Origin: an uncultured Collinsella sp.
Lineage (GTDB): Bacteria; Actinomycetota; Coriobacteriia; Coriobacteriales; Coriobacteriaceae
DNA length: 64,000 nucleotides
NCBI GenBank assembly: GCA_902492935.1
Contig: CABUNJ010000006.1
Location: forward strand, 1-64,000
Direction: 5' to 3'
Shown: in pieces, positions 7,634 to 16,584 of the stretch
How positions within the stretch are numbered: position 1 is the stretch's first letter
How the letters are laid out: the number at the start of each line of letters is the position of its first letter
Notes under the pieces: generated by a model
Database searches by the model: none
What the model saw: the letters and a program-made list of their open reading frames with translations, nothing else
What the model was told of the DNA's origin: nothing
Translations under genes and position numbers: made by a program

Positions 7634-10276
7634 ATGTTAGACCGTTTTACCGATCGCGCGCGCAAGGTCATGTCCATGGCCAAGCAAGAGGCGCTCGATC
7701 TACACTCAAATAAGGTGGGCACCGAGCACTTGCTGCTCGCGCTTGCTAAGGAGGACGAGGGCATTGCCGCCGAGGCGCTGCGCTCGCTCGATATCTCCTA
7801 CGATGACATCATGGACACGCTCAAAGAAGTCCAGACCACCGTTCCCGAGCCCAGCGAGGAGACCGAGGCCGCTAAGCTCGCCTTTACGCCGCTCGTCATC
7901 AGCGTGATGGAGCGCTCCTTCCGCGTGGCGCGCGAGAACAACCAGACCTACGTGTCGACTGAGCACCTGCTCATCGGCATCGTCGAAGAGGGCAACGGCA
8001 TGGCCATGGATATTCTCATGCGCCTGGGTGTGTCGTCTGCTTCTATCAAAAAGGCCATCGAGAAGCTTACCGCCAAGGATCAGGACAAGAAGCGTCCGCT
8101 CGCCGGAGCCGGCGCCGGTCGCCCCGGTGCAGGCCTGCCGTTCTTTAGCGGCTCGGACGCCTCTCAGCAAAAGGGGAGCGGCGCCGACACGCTCAAGCAG
8201 TTCGCCACCAACCTCACGCAAAAGGCGCGCGACGGCGAGCTCGATCCCGTGATCGGTCGCGAAAAGGAAGTCCAGCGCATGATGGAGATCCTTTCGCGCC
8301 GCACCAAGAACAACCCGCTCATCCTGGGTGACCCCGGCGTGGGCAAGACGGCCATCGTCGAGGGCCTGGCGCAGCAGATCGCTGCCGGCAATGTGCCCGA
8401 AAACCTTATGGACCAGAATATCTGGACGCTCGATCTGCCGGGTCTGGTCGCAGGTGCCAAGTATCGCGGTGAGTTTGAGGAGCGCCTCAAGAACGTAATC
8501 CAGGAGGCAACCGAAGCCGACGACGTCATCCTGTTTATTGACGAGATGCACACCATCATCGGTGCCGGTTCTGCCGAGGGTTCCATCGACGCAAGCTCCA
8601 TGCTCAAGCCCGTGCTCGCGCGCGGCGCTTTCCAGATCATCGGTGCCACGACGGCAGAGGAGTTCCGCAAGTACCTCACCAAGGATCCGGCCTTTGAGCG
8701 TCGCTTCCAGACCATCGATGTCGAGGAGCCGAGCGTCGAGGACACGGTCAAGATCCTGACCGCGCTCAAGCCGCGCTACGAGGAGCACCACCACGTGCGC
8801 TACACGCAGGGTGCCATCGAGGCCGCCGCGAACCTCTCCAACCGCTACATCCAGGATCGCTTCCTGCCCGATAAGGCCATCGACCTCATCGACGAGGCCG
8901 GTGCCCGCGCCCGCATCGCCGCCAACCGCGCGCCCGAGCCGGTGCGCGAGGCCGAGCATCGCGTGGAGGAGCTCAAGGCTGCCGCACAGGAGGCCACCGA
9001 GAGCGACGACATGAACAAGGCTGCCGAGATCACTGAGCAGCAAAAGGCTGCCGAGATTGAGCTTGCCGAGGCCAAGGCTGCCTGGACGGCCGAGCTCGAC
9101 GCGAGCCCGCTCACTATTGACGTGAGCCAGATTGCCGACATCGTGTCCGTGACCTCGGGCGTGCCGGTGTCTTCGCTCACCGAGAGCGAGAGCCGTCGCC
9201 TGCTGCAGGCCGAAAGCGTGCTCAAGACCCGCATTATCGGTCAGGACGAGGCCGTCGAGGCCGTTGCCAAGGCCGTGCGCCGCAGCCGCTCGCCGCTCAA
9301 GGACCCGCGTCGTCCCGGCGGCAGCTTTATCTTCTTGGGTCCCACCGGCACGGGCAAGACCGAGCTCGCCAAGACGCTTGCCGAGTATCTCTTTGGCAGC
9401 AAGGACGCGCTCATCAGCTTTGACATGTCGGAGTTCGGCAGCGAGTTCGAGGTCTCCAAGCTTATCGGTAGCCCTCCGGGCTATGTGGGTCACGACGAGG
9501 GCGGCCAGCTCACCAAGGCTGTTCGCCGTCACCCGTACTCGGTCGTGCTGTTCGACGAGATCGAGAAGGCGCACCCCGACATCTTCAATATCCTGCTGCA
9601 GGTGCTGGAGGAGGGCCGTCTGACCGATAGCCAGGGCAAGACGGTCGACTTCCGCAACACCGTGATCATCATGACGTCCAACGTGGGCGCCCGTGAGATT
9701 GCGCAGGATGCGATCGTTGGCTTTGGCACCACTGGCGAGCAGGGCCTCACGTCGAGTGAGATCCGCGGCCGTGCGATGGGCGAGCTCAAGCGCCTGTTCC
9801 GCCCCGAGTTGCTCAACCGTATCGACGACATTGTGGTGTTCCAGAAGCTCTCGGGCGAGAACTTGACCAAGATCGCGCACCTGCTGGTGGACGACCTGCG
9901 TCAGCGCCTGATCGCCAATGGCATGAACATCAAGCTCACCGATGCGGCCTACGACAAGATCGTGGCCGAGGGCACCGACCTCACCAACGGTGCGCGTCCG
10001 CTGCGCCGTGCCATCCAAAAGCTCATCGAGGACCCGCTGTCCGAGGAGCTGCTGGCCGGCGAGTGGGGCGTGGGCGATACCGTCCTGTGCGACGTGGCCG
10101 ATGGCAAGTTTGTCTTTAGCCATGGTACAGGCGAGATCCCAGCGCCACGTCCGGCAGGTGCGCTCGGGGGCGATACCGCTCCGGCAGCGCCGCACACCGG
10201 AAACGCCGCGCCCGTAAGCGGCGGCGTGACCTCGGGCCCCGGCGGCATGATGCAAGCCGGTTCCGGCGCGCTGTAG
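7634..10276 (+). CDS. clpC: ATP-dependent Clp protease ATP-binding subunit ClpC
   Basis: ClpC unfolds proteins and feeds them to ClpP. The 880-residue chain has two N-terminal repeats (residues 1-145, FTDRARKVMSMAKQEA... GTEHLLLALAKEDEG), AAA1 with Walker A GDPGVGKT near 232 and sensor region GATTAEEFRKY, a mid-region coiled linker (about 420-490), and AAA2 with Walker A GPTGTGKT near 568 and Walker B VVLFDEIEKAHPD. The linker is ClpC-like and shorter than in ClpB. The last ~45 residues are Pro/Gly/Ala-rich (GGVTSGPGGMMQAGSGAL) and probably disordered. No ctsR or mcsAB lies beside it, so regulation differs from the Firmicute operon. ATG 7634 has AAGAGGAA upstream. Confidence 0.94.
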   Translation: MLDRFTDRARKVMSMAKQEALDLHSNKVGTEHLLLALAKEDEGIAAEALRSLDISYDDIMDTLKEVQTTVPEPSEETEAAKLAFTPLVISVMERSFRVARENNQTYVSTEHLLIGIVEEGNGMAMDILMRLGVSSASIKKAIEKLTAKDQDKKRPLAGAGAGRPGAGLPFFSGSDASQQKGSGADTLKQFATNLTQKARDGELDPVIGREKEVQRMMEILSRRTKNNPLILGDPGVGKTAIVEGLAQQIAAGNVPENLMDQNIWTLDLPGLVAGAKYRGEFEERLKNVIQEATEADDVILFIDEMHTIIGAGSAEGSIDASSMLKPVLARGAFQIIGATTAEEFRKYLTKDPAFERRFQTIDVEEPSVEDTVKILTALKPRYEEHHHVRYTQGAIEAAANLSNRYIQDRFLPDKAIDLIDEAGARARIAANRAPEPVREAEHRVEELKAAAQEATESDDMNKAAEITEQQKAAEIELAEAKAAWTAELDASPLTIDVSQIADIVSVTSGVPVSSLTESESRRLLQAESVLKTRIIGQDEAVEAVAKAVRRSRSPLKDPRRPGGSFIFLGPTGTGKTELAKTLAEYLFGSKDALISFDMSEFGSEFEVSKLIGSPPGYVGHDEGGQLTKAVRRHPYSVVLFDEIEKAHPDIFNILLQVLEEGRLTDSQGKTVDFRNTVIIMTSNVGAREIAQDAIVGFGTTGEQGLTSSEIRGRAMGELKRLFRPELLNRIDDIVVFQKLSGENLTKIAHLLVDDLRQRLIANGMNIKLTDAAYDKIVAEGTDLTNGARPLRRAIQKLIEDPLSEELLAGEWGVGDTVLCDVADGKFVFSHGTGEIPAPRPAGALGGDTAPAAPHTGNAAPVSGGVTSGPGGMMQAGSGAL

Positions 10277-10301
10277 GGCGTGGCGACAATTTGATACGCG
10301 C

Positions 10302-10334
10302 AATCGAGGCGCTCTTGCAAGGGCGCCTCGATTT
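10302..10334 (+). terminator. Terminator after clpC
   Basis: AATCGAGGCGC (10302-10312) pairs with GCGCCTCGATT (10323-10333), with only a short T run. It lies 25 bp after the clpC stop. Confidence 0.72.
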
Positions 10335-10490
10335 GTAGAGCTGCGGTGATTGTGGCCGTTACGATATGCGGTCCGCCGTTAGCCGATGATGCGAGAGCGC
10401 TCGGCGTTTTCGACTGGTTTATGCAAAGGAAGTCTGGGAATATACAAGTCGCATGTCTTATTGTCTAACCAGTTGCGCCAAGGAGGCACC

Positions 10491-11948
10491 ATGGACTACA
10501 AGATCACCGGCTACGAGCCCGCCCAGCTGTTCCATTTCTTTGAGGAGGTCAGCGCGATTCCCCGCGGGTCTGGCAATGAGAAGGGCATCAGCGATTTCCT
10601 GGTTGCGTTTGCCAAGGAGCGCGGCCTCGATGTGTACCAGGACGAGGTCTACAACGTCATCATTCGCAAGCCCGCATCTGCCGGCGCCGAGAATGCCCCG
10701 ACCGTGATGCTGCAGGGCCATATCGACATGGTGTGCGACAAGCTGGGCTCCGTTGAGCACGACTTCACGACCGATGGTATCGACCTGGTCGTCAAGGACG
10801 GCGTCCTCACCGCTAACGGCACCACGCTGGGCGCCGACAACGGTATCGCCGTCGCGCTTATGCTTACCGTGCTTAACGACGATTCGATTGCCCATCCGGC
10901 CCTCGAGTGCGTATTCACCACCGACGAGGAGACTGGCCTGGTCGGTGCCGAGACGCTCGACAAGTCCCAGATTAGCGCCCGCACTATGATCAACCTTGAC
11001 TCCGAGGAAGAGGGCGTTGCCACCGTCAGCTGCGCCGGCGGCGTCGTCGTTACCTACACCTGCCCCATCGTGCGCGAGCACAAGACCGGTAGCACCCTCA
11101 CGCTCGACATCTCCGGCCTGCTGGGCGGTCACTCCGGCAGCGATATCAACCTGGAGCGCGGCAACGGCAACCTCATCATGGCCCGCATCATCGACCGCCT
11201 GATGGTTGCCGGCGAGCCCGCCATCGTCAGCTTTAACGGCGGCACCAAGGATAACGCCATCAACCGTGAGTGCAAGGCCGTTCTGGTCTATGCCGATCAC
11301 GCTGCGGCCGAAGCCGCGGCGCAGGTCGCCAAGGGCATCATCGCCGACGTCACCGCCGAGCTCGAGGTCTTCGACCCCGGTTTTACCTGCACCGTCGAGA
11401 TTGCCGACGACGCCGAGGTTGAGGCCATGGACCAGAAGTCCGCGCTTGCCCTCATCCGCGCCCTGCGTCTTGCCCCCAACGGCGTGATCCGCCGCAACGT
11501 CGCCACCGACGGCTCCGTCGAGGTTTCCTCCAACATCGGTGTGGTTGCCACCTCTGACGACGAGGTCAAGATCATGCTGTCCCCGCGTTCCTCGATCACC
11601 TCGCTGCAGAACGAGTTCAAGGACCGCCTGCAGACGCTGGCCGATGTCCTGGGCTTCGACGCCAAGTTTGAGTTCGAGTATCCCGGCTGGAGCTATGCCG
11701 AGCATTCGCCGGTCCGCGACGTCTTTGTCGAGAGCTATCGCGAGCTCTTTGGCTCCGAGCTGCGCATCGAGTCCATTCACGCCGGCCTTGAGTGCGGCCT
11801 GTTTGCCGAGGCCCTGCACGGCCTGGACGCCATCGCCGTGGGCCCGACGCTCTCCGATGTCCACACCCCGGACGAGAGCATGGAGCTCGCTTCTGCCGAG
11901 CGCTTCTACGAACTGCTCATCGACGTCCTCAAGCGCCTTGCCGCGTAA
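10491..11948 (+). CDS. pepD: Aminoacyl-histidine dipeptidase (PepD, M20 family)
   Basis: A cytosolic zinc dipeptidase of 485 residues, the usual PepD length. Metal-binding motifs are visible in order: MLQGHIDMVCD (His-x-Asp near residue 75), GADNGIAVA (bridging Asp), FTTDEETGLVGA (catalytic and ligand Glu pair), and a C-terminal region with ECGLFAE. The lid domain lies between about 190 and 390. The frame is open from 10386, but AGGAGG 4-9 bp before ATG 10491 fixes the start (MDYKITGYEPAQLFHFFEEV). It is followed by a strong terminator shared with the convergent hipBA locus. PepD-type enzymes cleave X-His and other dipeptides. Confidence 0.92.
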   Translation: MDYKITGYEPAQLFHFFEEVSAIPRGSGNEKGISDFLVAFAKERGLDVYQDEVYNVIIRKPASAGAENAPTVMLQGHIDMVCDKLGSVEHDFTTDGIDLVVKDGVLTANGTTLGADNGIAVALMLTVLNDDSIAHPALECVFTTDEETGLVGAETLDKSQISARTMINLDSEEEGVATVSCAGGVVVTYTCPIVREHKTGSTLTLDISGLLGGHSGSDINLERGNGNLIMARIIDRLMVAGEPAIVSFNGGTKDNAINRECKAVLVYADHAAAEAAAQVAKGIIADVTAELEVFDPGFTCTVEIADDAEVEAMDQKSALALIRALRLAPNGVIRRNVATDGSVEVSSNIGVVATSDDEVKIMLSPRSSITSLQNEFKDRLQTLADVLGFDAKFEFEYPGWSYAEHSPVRDVFVESYRELFGSELRIESIHAGLECGLFAEALHGLDAIAVGPTLSDVHTPDESMELASAERFYELLIDVLKRLAA

Positions 11949-12003
11949 AGGTTGCGCTAGCAGCAGTCCGAGTCACGTGCTAGCGGATTGCAAATGACAT
12001 TAC

Positions 12004-12048
12004 GAGAGGGGGCATCCGAGCTTTTGCGACGGGTGCCCCCTCTCTTTT
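12004..12048 (+). terminator. Terminator between pepD and hipA
   Basis: GAGAGGGGGCA (12004-12014) pairs with TGCCCCCTCTC (12034-12044), followed by TTTT. It lies between convergent genes and, because the stem is symmetrical, may serve both. Confidence 0.87.
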
Positions 12049-12075
12049 GTTTGATAATTGCGAAATTACAGCCAC

Positions 12076-13380
12076 CTAGTCCATTTCTGCCCTGATGAGG
12101 TCGAGGGTGCGTTGGCAGTTTTCGCGGACGGGGCCGAGCATATGCTCGCGCAGGTCCGCCATGCCGGGCAGGTCGGCGTATTCGTCCATGACCTCTTCTA
12201 TGCAAATGGGTATCTCGTAGGCGAGGTCCATCATGGTCGCAAAGCAAAACTTCTCGGATAGCCCGGCATCGGTGAGCGCCGCCTCCAACGCGGGGTCACC
12301 CATACCGTGGTATCGGCGGATAGCGCCTGGACCGATGCGCCCCACACGATTTTCGCCGCCAACGCTCATGGCAAGGCGCGCCCGGCGGCGCATGCGCTCA
12401 TACGCCAAACCCGACGCGACATCGTACATACGAGCCATCATAGCTGTGCCGCCGTTTCCAAGAAGAAGGGAATAGTTCTTCGCATGCGCGTCCGGTGCGC
12501 CGATGATGGCGTTAAAGAAAAGTATCTGCGTAAACAGATACAGGTTAAGTTGATGGTGGCTCGTATTGACGAGGAGTTCCTGAATATCGCGTGCGGTCGG
12601 GCCGCCGTCTGCCGTGTACTTTTGGGCGGGCATCACCCCAAGTGCCTGACAGAGGTCTTCTTGATGTAGACGCCTGATCGTTCCGTCTTTGACTTTCACG
12701 CGGTCATAGCGCTCAACAATGAGGGCAGGTTCGTCCTCAAACATTCGATATTCGACGTTTGCCGTTGCGATACCGGCGCGCTGGGCGCTTTTCATGCAGA
12801 CAAACTCATTGAGAGCCTCGAGTTTAAATCCGATAACGCCATTTTTTAAAATATGCGTCGTGGGCGAGGAGCCCATGCATTCGCACCAGCGGCCGTTTAT
12901 GAACGCGAGCGCGAACTTGCCCTGGTTGCCTCCAAGTGACCAACTTTCATCTAGACCCATCCACGATGCATCGCGGTCATCTCTGATCGACTTGAGACGG
13001 AGAGCAATTTCGTGGTCGTCTATAGGGCGGTATTCGCCAACGCGATGCAGGACGGCGTCGGCATCTTCTTCGGCACAAAACTGCACTCCGCCCGGACAGT
13101 CGAGTCCGATATGGCTGAGCAACGCAACGGGATTGTTGGGCCTAACGTCGAATTCGGCGGCAATCGCTTTTCGTTGGTCTTCGCTGTCGGGTAGAAGGCC
13201 AAACAGGTACGGATTCATGACCTGTTGTCCGTATGTGCGATTCGATAGGGGTATGTTGGTCGATAGGGCTGGCCCGTCATAGTCATGATCGTAGGTAAAG
13301 CTGATAAGACCGTTCTCATCTTGCGTGAGCGTTCCCGCAGGCACGCCGCAAATAATGGTCCGAAGTGATGTTCTGGCCAT
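12076..13380 (-). CDS. hipA: HipA family serine/threonine kinase (toxin of a HipBA module)
   Basis: The 434-residue protein has the HipA layout: an N-terminal subdomain with LSTNIPLSNRTYG and NPYLFGLLPD, the phosphate-binding SLGGNQGKFALAF loop, a nucleotide-lysine segment THILK, the catalytic loop GAPDAHAKNYSLLL (Asp and Asn, about residues 295-307) and the metal-binding MYDVASG. HipA kinases phosphorylate glutamyl-tRNA synthetase or other tRNA synthetases and induce dormancy; the target here is not known. All key residues appear intact. The ATG lies 3 bp after the stop of the upstream HTH gene, so the pair is an operon of the classical antitoxin-first order. GC and codons are somewhat less extreme than in its neighbours. 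Confidence 0.9.
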   Translation of the reverse strand: MARTSLRTIICGVPAGTLTQDENGLISFTYDHDYDGPALSTNIPLSNRTYGQQVMNPYLFGLLPDSEDQRKAIAAEFDVRPNNPVALLSHIGLDCPGGVQFCAEEDADAVLHRVGEYRPIDDHEIALRLKSIRDDRDASWMGLDESWSLGGNQGKFALAFINGRWCECMGSSPTTHILKNGVIGFKLEALNEFVCMKSAQRAGIATANVEYRMFEDEPALIVERYDRVKVKDGTIRRLHQEDLCQALGVMPAQKYTADGGPTARDIQELLVNTSHHQLNLYLFTQILFFNAIIGAPDAHAKNYSLLLGNGGTAMMARMYDVASGLAYERMRRRARLAMSVGGENRVGRIGPGAIRRYHGMGDPALEAALTDAGLSEKFCFATMMDLAYEIPICIEEVMDEYADLPGMADLREHMLGPVRENCQRTLDLIRAEMD

Positions 13381-13383
13381 TGG

Positions 13384-13854
13384 CTATTTCCCTTCGGGCT
13401 TGGTTTGGCTAGATGCGTTTGCGGCAATCGAGACTCCGAGATTGGACATGGCGAAATCGGCGAAGACCTCGTCGTAGAGTGCGGATGTAAAGGGGACATC
13501 TGCAAGAGCCGGAATGGCGGTACTACGACGGTTGCGATGATGAGGACGTTGAGCGTGATGGCGCCTAGGGATGCTGCGAGGCAGCGGATTGGCATGCGGG
13601 GCGTCGACTGGTCGCTCGTTTTTCGCTTCGCCGATATCCCCTTGAGCGGCGAGTGCCAGTCCAAGAGCATTGAAAATCGTCAGCAACTTATCGAGCCGAA
13701 TACCCGTAGCGTCGCCCAGCTCGAGCGATGCGAGCAGGCGCTCCGAAACACCGGCTTTTTTAGCGAGGGCCGCACGGGTGATTCCCTGCGACTCGCGTGC
13801 CTGGCGCACGTAGATGCCAGCTTGGCGCGGTGTGGTGATGGGAAGAGTATCCAC
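13384..13854 (-). CDS. hipB: HipB-type HTH antitoxin
   Basis: 156 residues with an N-terminal Xre/HipB helix-turn-helix (ARESQGITRAALAKKAGVSERLLASLELGDATGIRLDKLLTIFNALGLAL, about residues 16-65). The following region is basic and low-complexity (RSIPRRHHAQRPHHRNRR), longer than in E. coli HipB, and the C-terminus (ALYDEVFADFAMSNLG) resembles a degradation or kinase-contact tail. Start is GTG 13854 with AGGAG just upstream. It directly precedes hipA and a palindromic operator lies immediately 5', which fits autorepression by the HipAB complex. Confidence 0.85.
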   Translation of the reverse strand: MDTLPITTPRQAGIYVRQARESQGITRAALAKKAGVSERLLASLELGDATGIRLDKLLTIFNALGLALAAQGDIGEAKNERPVDAPHANPLPRSIPRRHHAQRPHHRNRRSTAIPALADVPFTSALYDEVFADFAMSNLGVSIAANASSQTKPEGK

Positions 13855-13868
13855 GGCGATCTCCTAAC

Positions 13869-13938
13869 GTGCAGACTTTTGCATATCAGTATGACATGCA
13901 AAAGTCTGCACGAAAAGGCCTCATGCAAAACTCTGCAT
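13869..13938 (-). promoter_or_regulatory. hipBA operator: three TGCAAAAGTCTGCA-type sites
   Basis: GTGCAGACTTTTGCAT (13869-13884) and its exact inverse ATGCAAAAGTCTGCAC (13896-13911) are separated by 11 bp. A third, slightly changed site, ATGCAAAACTCTGCAT, is at 13923-13938 and is itself palindromic. The array begins 15 bp upstream of the hipB GTG, so it overlaps the expected promoter. Confidence 0.8.
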
Positions 13939-13982
13939 AAGGCCTTGTGCTGGCGTTGAGTTTTGAGCGATTGTGTTTGGCG

Positions 13983-14567
13983 TTACAGCGCCAAAATCCC
14001 CAGATGCTCAAGCAAGATCTTAAGCCCGATGAGGATGAGCACGACGCCACCCACGATGGTGGCGGGTTTTTCGTAACGCGCGCCAAAGGTGTGGCCGATC
14101 GCTACGCCGGCGACGGAGAAGATAAACGTTGTGACGCCGATAAGCGATACAGCGGGAACGATATCGACCGAGAGCGCGGCAAACGAGATGCCCACGGCGA
14201 GCGCGTCAATCGAGGTGGCGATGGCAAGGATTAGGTACTCGCCCAGGTCGATCTTTTCGGCATCCTTGCCGTCGCCTTCATCCTCATCCTCGTCTTCGGT
14301 AAAGGCTTCCCACAGCATCTTGCCGCCGATAAAGGCCAAAAGGATAAAGGCAATCCAATGGTCGATGGGTCCGATGATGCCCATGAATTGACTGCCGAGT
14401 GCCCAACCGATCACGGGCATGCCGGCCTGAAACCCGCCAAAGAACAGACCGAGCACCACGGCGACTTTAAGGTTGATCTTTTTCATGCCAAGACCCTTGC
14501 AGATGGAAACGGCAAAGGCGTCCATCGAAAGGCCAACGGCGAGCAACATGAGCTCTGCGAGTCCCAT
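13983..14567 (-). CDS. mntP: Manganese efflux pump MntP
   Basis: A 194-residue, six-helix membrane protein of the MntP family, which exports Mn2+. Family signatures are the paired SMDAFAVSICKGLG (TM1) and TSIDALAVGISFAAL (TM4), each with the conserved Asp in the membrane, and GGKMLWEAF in TM3. The cytosolic loop between TM3 and TM4 is strongly acidic (EDEDEDEGDGKDAEK), a possible metal-sensing or buffering feature. It is transcribed on its own away from disA. A possible manganese riboswitch fragment upstream is discussed separately. Confidence 0.93.
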   Translation of the reverse strand: MGLAELMLLAVGLSMDAFAVSICKGLGMKKINLKVAVVLGLFFGGFQAGMPVIGWALGSQFMGIIGPIDHWIAFILLAFIGGKMLWEAFTEDEDEDEGDGKDAEKIDLGEYLILAIATSIDALAVGISFAALSVDIVPAVSLIGVTTFIFSVAGVAIGHTFGARYEKPATIVGGVVLILIGLKILLEHLGILAL

Positions 14568-14650
14568 AGTCTGGCTCCCTCTTTGCGGGCGAACCCGATT
14601 ACACGACTACTCCCTCATTTATATGAAACCCGATGCTACCACATGAGCAG
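14568..14650 (-). promoter_or_regulatory. mntP leader, weak resemblance to a yybP-ykoY element
   Basis: Read on the minus strand, the leader contains TGAGGGAGTAG followed by a CGGGTTCGCCCG hairpin and a GAGGGAG ribosome-binding site. The yybP-ykoY manganese riboswitch carries GGGGAGTAG and often precedes mntP. The second conserved leg of that riboswitch was not found, so this may be chance. Confidence 0.22.
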
Positions 14651-14788
14651 CTAAAAGAGCCCCGTCCCAAATGAGCTACCTAAGCGGTGTTCGCTCATTC
14701 TGTAAGCATCGGATTTCGCAAGCGTTGCGGGGACAAACCGTGAGAAACTTATTGGCGTTTATGGAGCGTATACGATGGGAGCGATGCC

Positions 14789-15856
14789 TTGGATAAGAAC
14801 GAGCTGCAAAAGCGTATGGAACAGGCCATTCGCCTGACGGCACCTGGTCAGCCGATCCGCACCGCCCTCGACATGATCATTGCCGGTCACCTGGGTGCCC
14901 TTATCTGCGTCGGCGACACTGAAAACGTGCTCGCTGCCGGTAACGACGGCTTCCCGCTCAACATTTCGTTTACCTCGAACCGCCTGTTCGAGCTTTCCAA
15001 GATGGACGGCGCCATCGTTATCGATGGCGACCTCACCCAGATCCTGCGCGCCAACTTCCACCTCAATCCCGATCCCTCGCTCGCCACGAGTGAGACGGGC
15101 ATGCGTCACCGTACTGCCGCTCGCATGTCGGTGCTCACCGACGCCATCGTGATCTCGGTTTCGGCTCGTCGCGCCGTCGTTAACGTGTACGTCCACGGCA
15201 AGAGTTACGAGATCCAGCCCGTCACCACCATCATGAGCTCGGTCAACCAGCTCGTCGCCACGCTCCAGACTACCCGTCAGTCGCTCGACCGCTCCCTGCT
15301 GCGCCTGACGGCCCTCGAGCTCGACGACTACGTCACGCTCGCCGACATTACCGGTATTTTCTCGAGCTTCGAGATCATGCAGCAGGCAAAGACCGAGCTT
15401 AAGGATTGCATTGTCAAGCTGGGCAACCAGGGCAAGCTCGTGCAGATGCAGCTCGAGCAGCTCGCGGGCTCCAGCATGGATACCGAATACGACTTGATGA
15501 TCCGCGACTACGCAAGCGATTCCTCTGAGGCCAACGCCGAGAAGATCCGCGCCGAGCTGAGCCGCATGACGCCTAAGGATCTCTCCGACCCGCAGCACGT
15601 GGCGGCAGTTCTGGGCTATGACGACCTGGACGAGGACTCCGTCATGACGCCGCTGGGCCTGCGCACGCTTTCTCGCGTGTCCGTCGTGCGCGACGGCGTG
15701 GCCGAGAAGATCGTCGACGAGTACGGCTCGCTGCAGGAACTCATGGACGACATCAGCGAGGATCCGGAGCGCCTGGGCGACTTTGGCGTTAACAACCCTG
15801 CCATTCTTGCGGACTCCCTGTACCGCATGAAGGGCACCAAACAGGGGAACGCATAA
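14789..15856 (+). CDS. disA: DNA integrity scanning diadenylate cyclase DisA
   Basis: DisA condenses two ATP to c-di-AMP and links its synthesis to branched DNA. The 355-residue protein has the DAC domain (residues 1-145) with GHLGALICVG, the DGA motif in KMDGAIVIDGD and the RHRTAAR motif near 107. A linker helical domain follows, and the C-terminal helix-hairpin-helix region carries PLGLRTLSRVSVVRDGVAEKIVDEYGSLQEL. The start is TTG 14789, with GGGAG 7-11 bp upstream; no in-frame ATG fits. The stop overlaps the ispD ATG by one base (TAATG). It heads the disA-ispD-ispF-cysS cluster. All catalytic motifs are intact. Confidence 0.95.
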   Translation: MDKNELQKRMEQAIRLTAPGQPIRTALDMIIAGHLGALICVGDTENVLAAGNDGFPLNISFTSNRLFELSKMDGAIVIDGDLTQILRANFHLNPDPSLATSETGMRHRTAARMSVLTDAIVISVSARRAVVNVYVHGKSYEIQPVTTIMSSVNQLVATLQTTRQSLDRSLLRLTALELDDYVTLADITGIFSSFEIMQQAKTELKDCIVKLGNQGKLVQMQLEQLAGSSMDTEYDLMIRDYASDSSEANAEKIRAELSRMTPKDLSDPQHVAAVLGYDDLDEDSVMTPLGLRTLSRVSVVRDGVAEKIVDEYGSLQELMDDISEDPERLGDFGVNNPAILADSLYRMKGTKQGNA

Positions 15857-16584
15857 TGGCGCCCGTATGCGCCGTGGTCGTTGCCGGTGGCAGCGGCCAG
15901 CGCTTTGGTAACCCCGGTGGCAAGCAACTCGTCAATGTAGCGGGCCGTCCGCTTATGAGCTGGTCCATCCGCGCGTTTGACCGTAGCGATAAGGTCGGCC
16001 ACATCGTCGTGGTTTGCCCTGCCGAGCGTCGTGCCGAGATGCGCCGCCTGGCCATCGACCCGTTTGACTATGACACGCCCATCAGTTTTGCCGATGCCGG
16101 CGATACCCGCCAGGACTCCACCCGTGCCGGCGTGCACGCGGTGCCGGCGGGCTTTGAATACGTCGCCATTCACGATGGCGCTCGTCCGCTCATCACGACC
16201 GAGGCCATCGATCATGCGATCGACGTGCTTGTGGGCGACCGCTCGCTCGACGGTGTCGTGTGCGGTCAACCCGCGATCGACACGCTCAAGATCGTTGACG
16301 GCGATAATATCGTCGAGACGCCGCCGCGTGAGCTCTATTGGGCCGCGCAGACGCCGCAGATCTTTAGCGTCGACGCCATGAAGCGCGCCCATGCCGCGGC
16401 GATTGCCGAGGGCTTTATCGGCACGGATGATTCGTCACTGGTCGAGCGCATGGGCGGACGCGTCCGTTGCGTTCAGAGCCCGCGCGACAACCTTAAGGTG
16501 ACGGTGCCTGAGGACCTGCGTCCTGTAACCGCGATTCTGCTCGGTCGCATGGCCGAGGGAGAGGACCTTCCCCATGTTCAGTAA
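15856..16584 (+). CDS. ispD: 2-C-methyl-D-erythritol 4-phosphate cytidylyltransferase
   Basis: IspD joins MEP to CTP to give CDP-ME. At 242 residues the length is normal. The N-terminal nucleotide-binding motif reads VVVAGGSGQRFG with the downstream catalytic Lys in GGKQLVNVAGRPL. FADAGDTRQDSTRAG and VAIHDGARPLIT match the conserved substrate-binding segments, and a C-terminal VQSPRDNLKVTVPEDL ends the domain. It overlaps disA by one base and ispF by 11 bases, so the three are tightly coupled. Confidence 0.95.
   Translation: MAPVCAVVVAGGSGQRFGNPGGKQLVNVAGRPLMSWSIRAFDRSDKVGHIVVVCPAERRAEMRRLAIDPFDYDTPISFADAGDTRQDSTRAGVHAVPAGFEYVAIHDGARPLITTEAIDHAIDVLVGDRSLDGVVCGQPAIDTLKIVDGDNIVETPPRELYWAAQTPQIFSVDAMKRAHAAAIAEGFIGTDDSSLVERMGGRVRCVQSPRDNLKVTVPEDLRPVTAILLGRMAEGEDLPHVQ

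Noticed and set aside
7706..10303. 865-codon open frame antisense to clpC
   Set aside because: Codon-bias shadow of a highly conserved gene.
10458..11864. 468-codon open frame antisense to pepD
   Set aside because: Codon-bias shadow; the sense product is a complete M20 peptidase.
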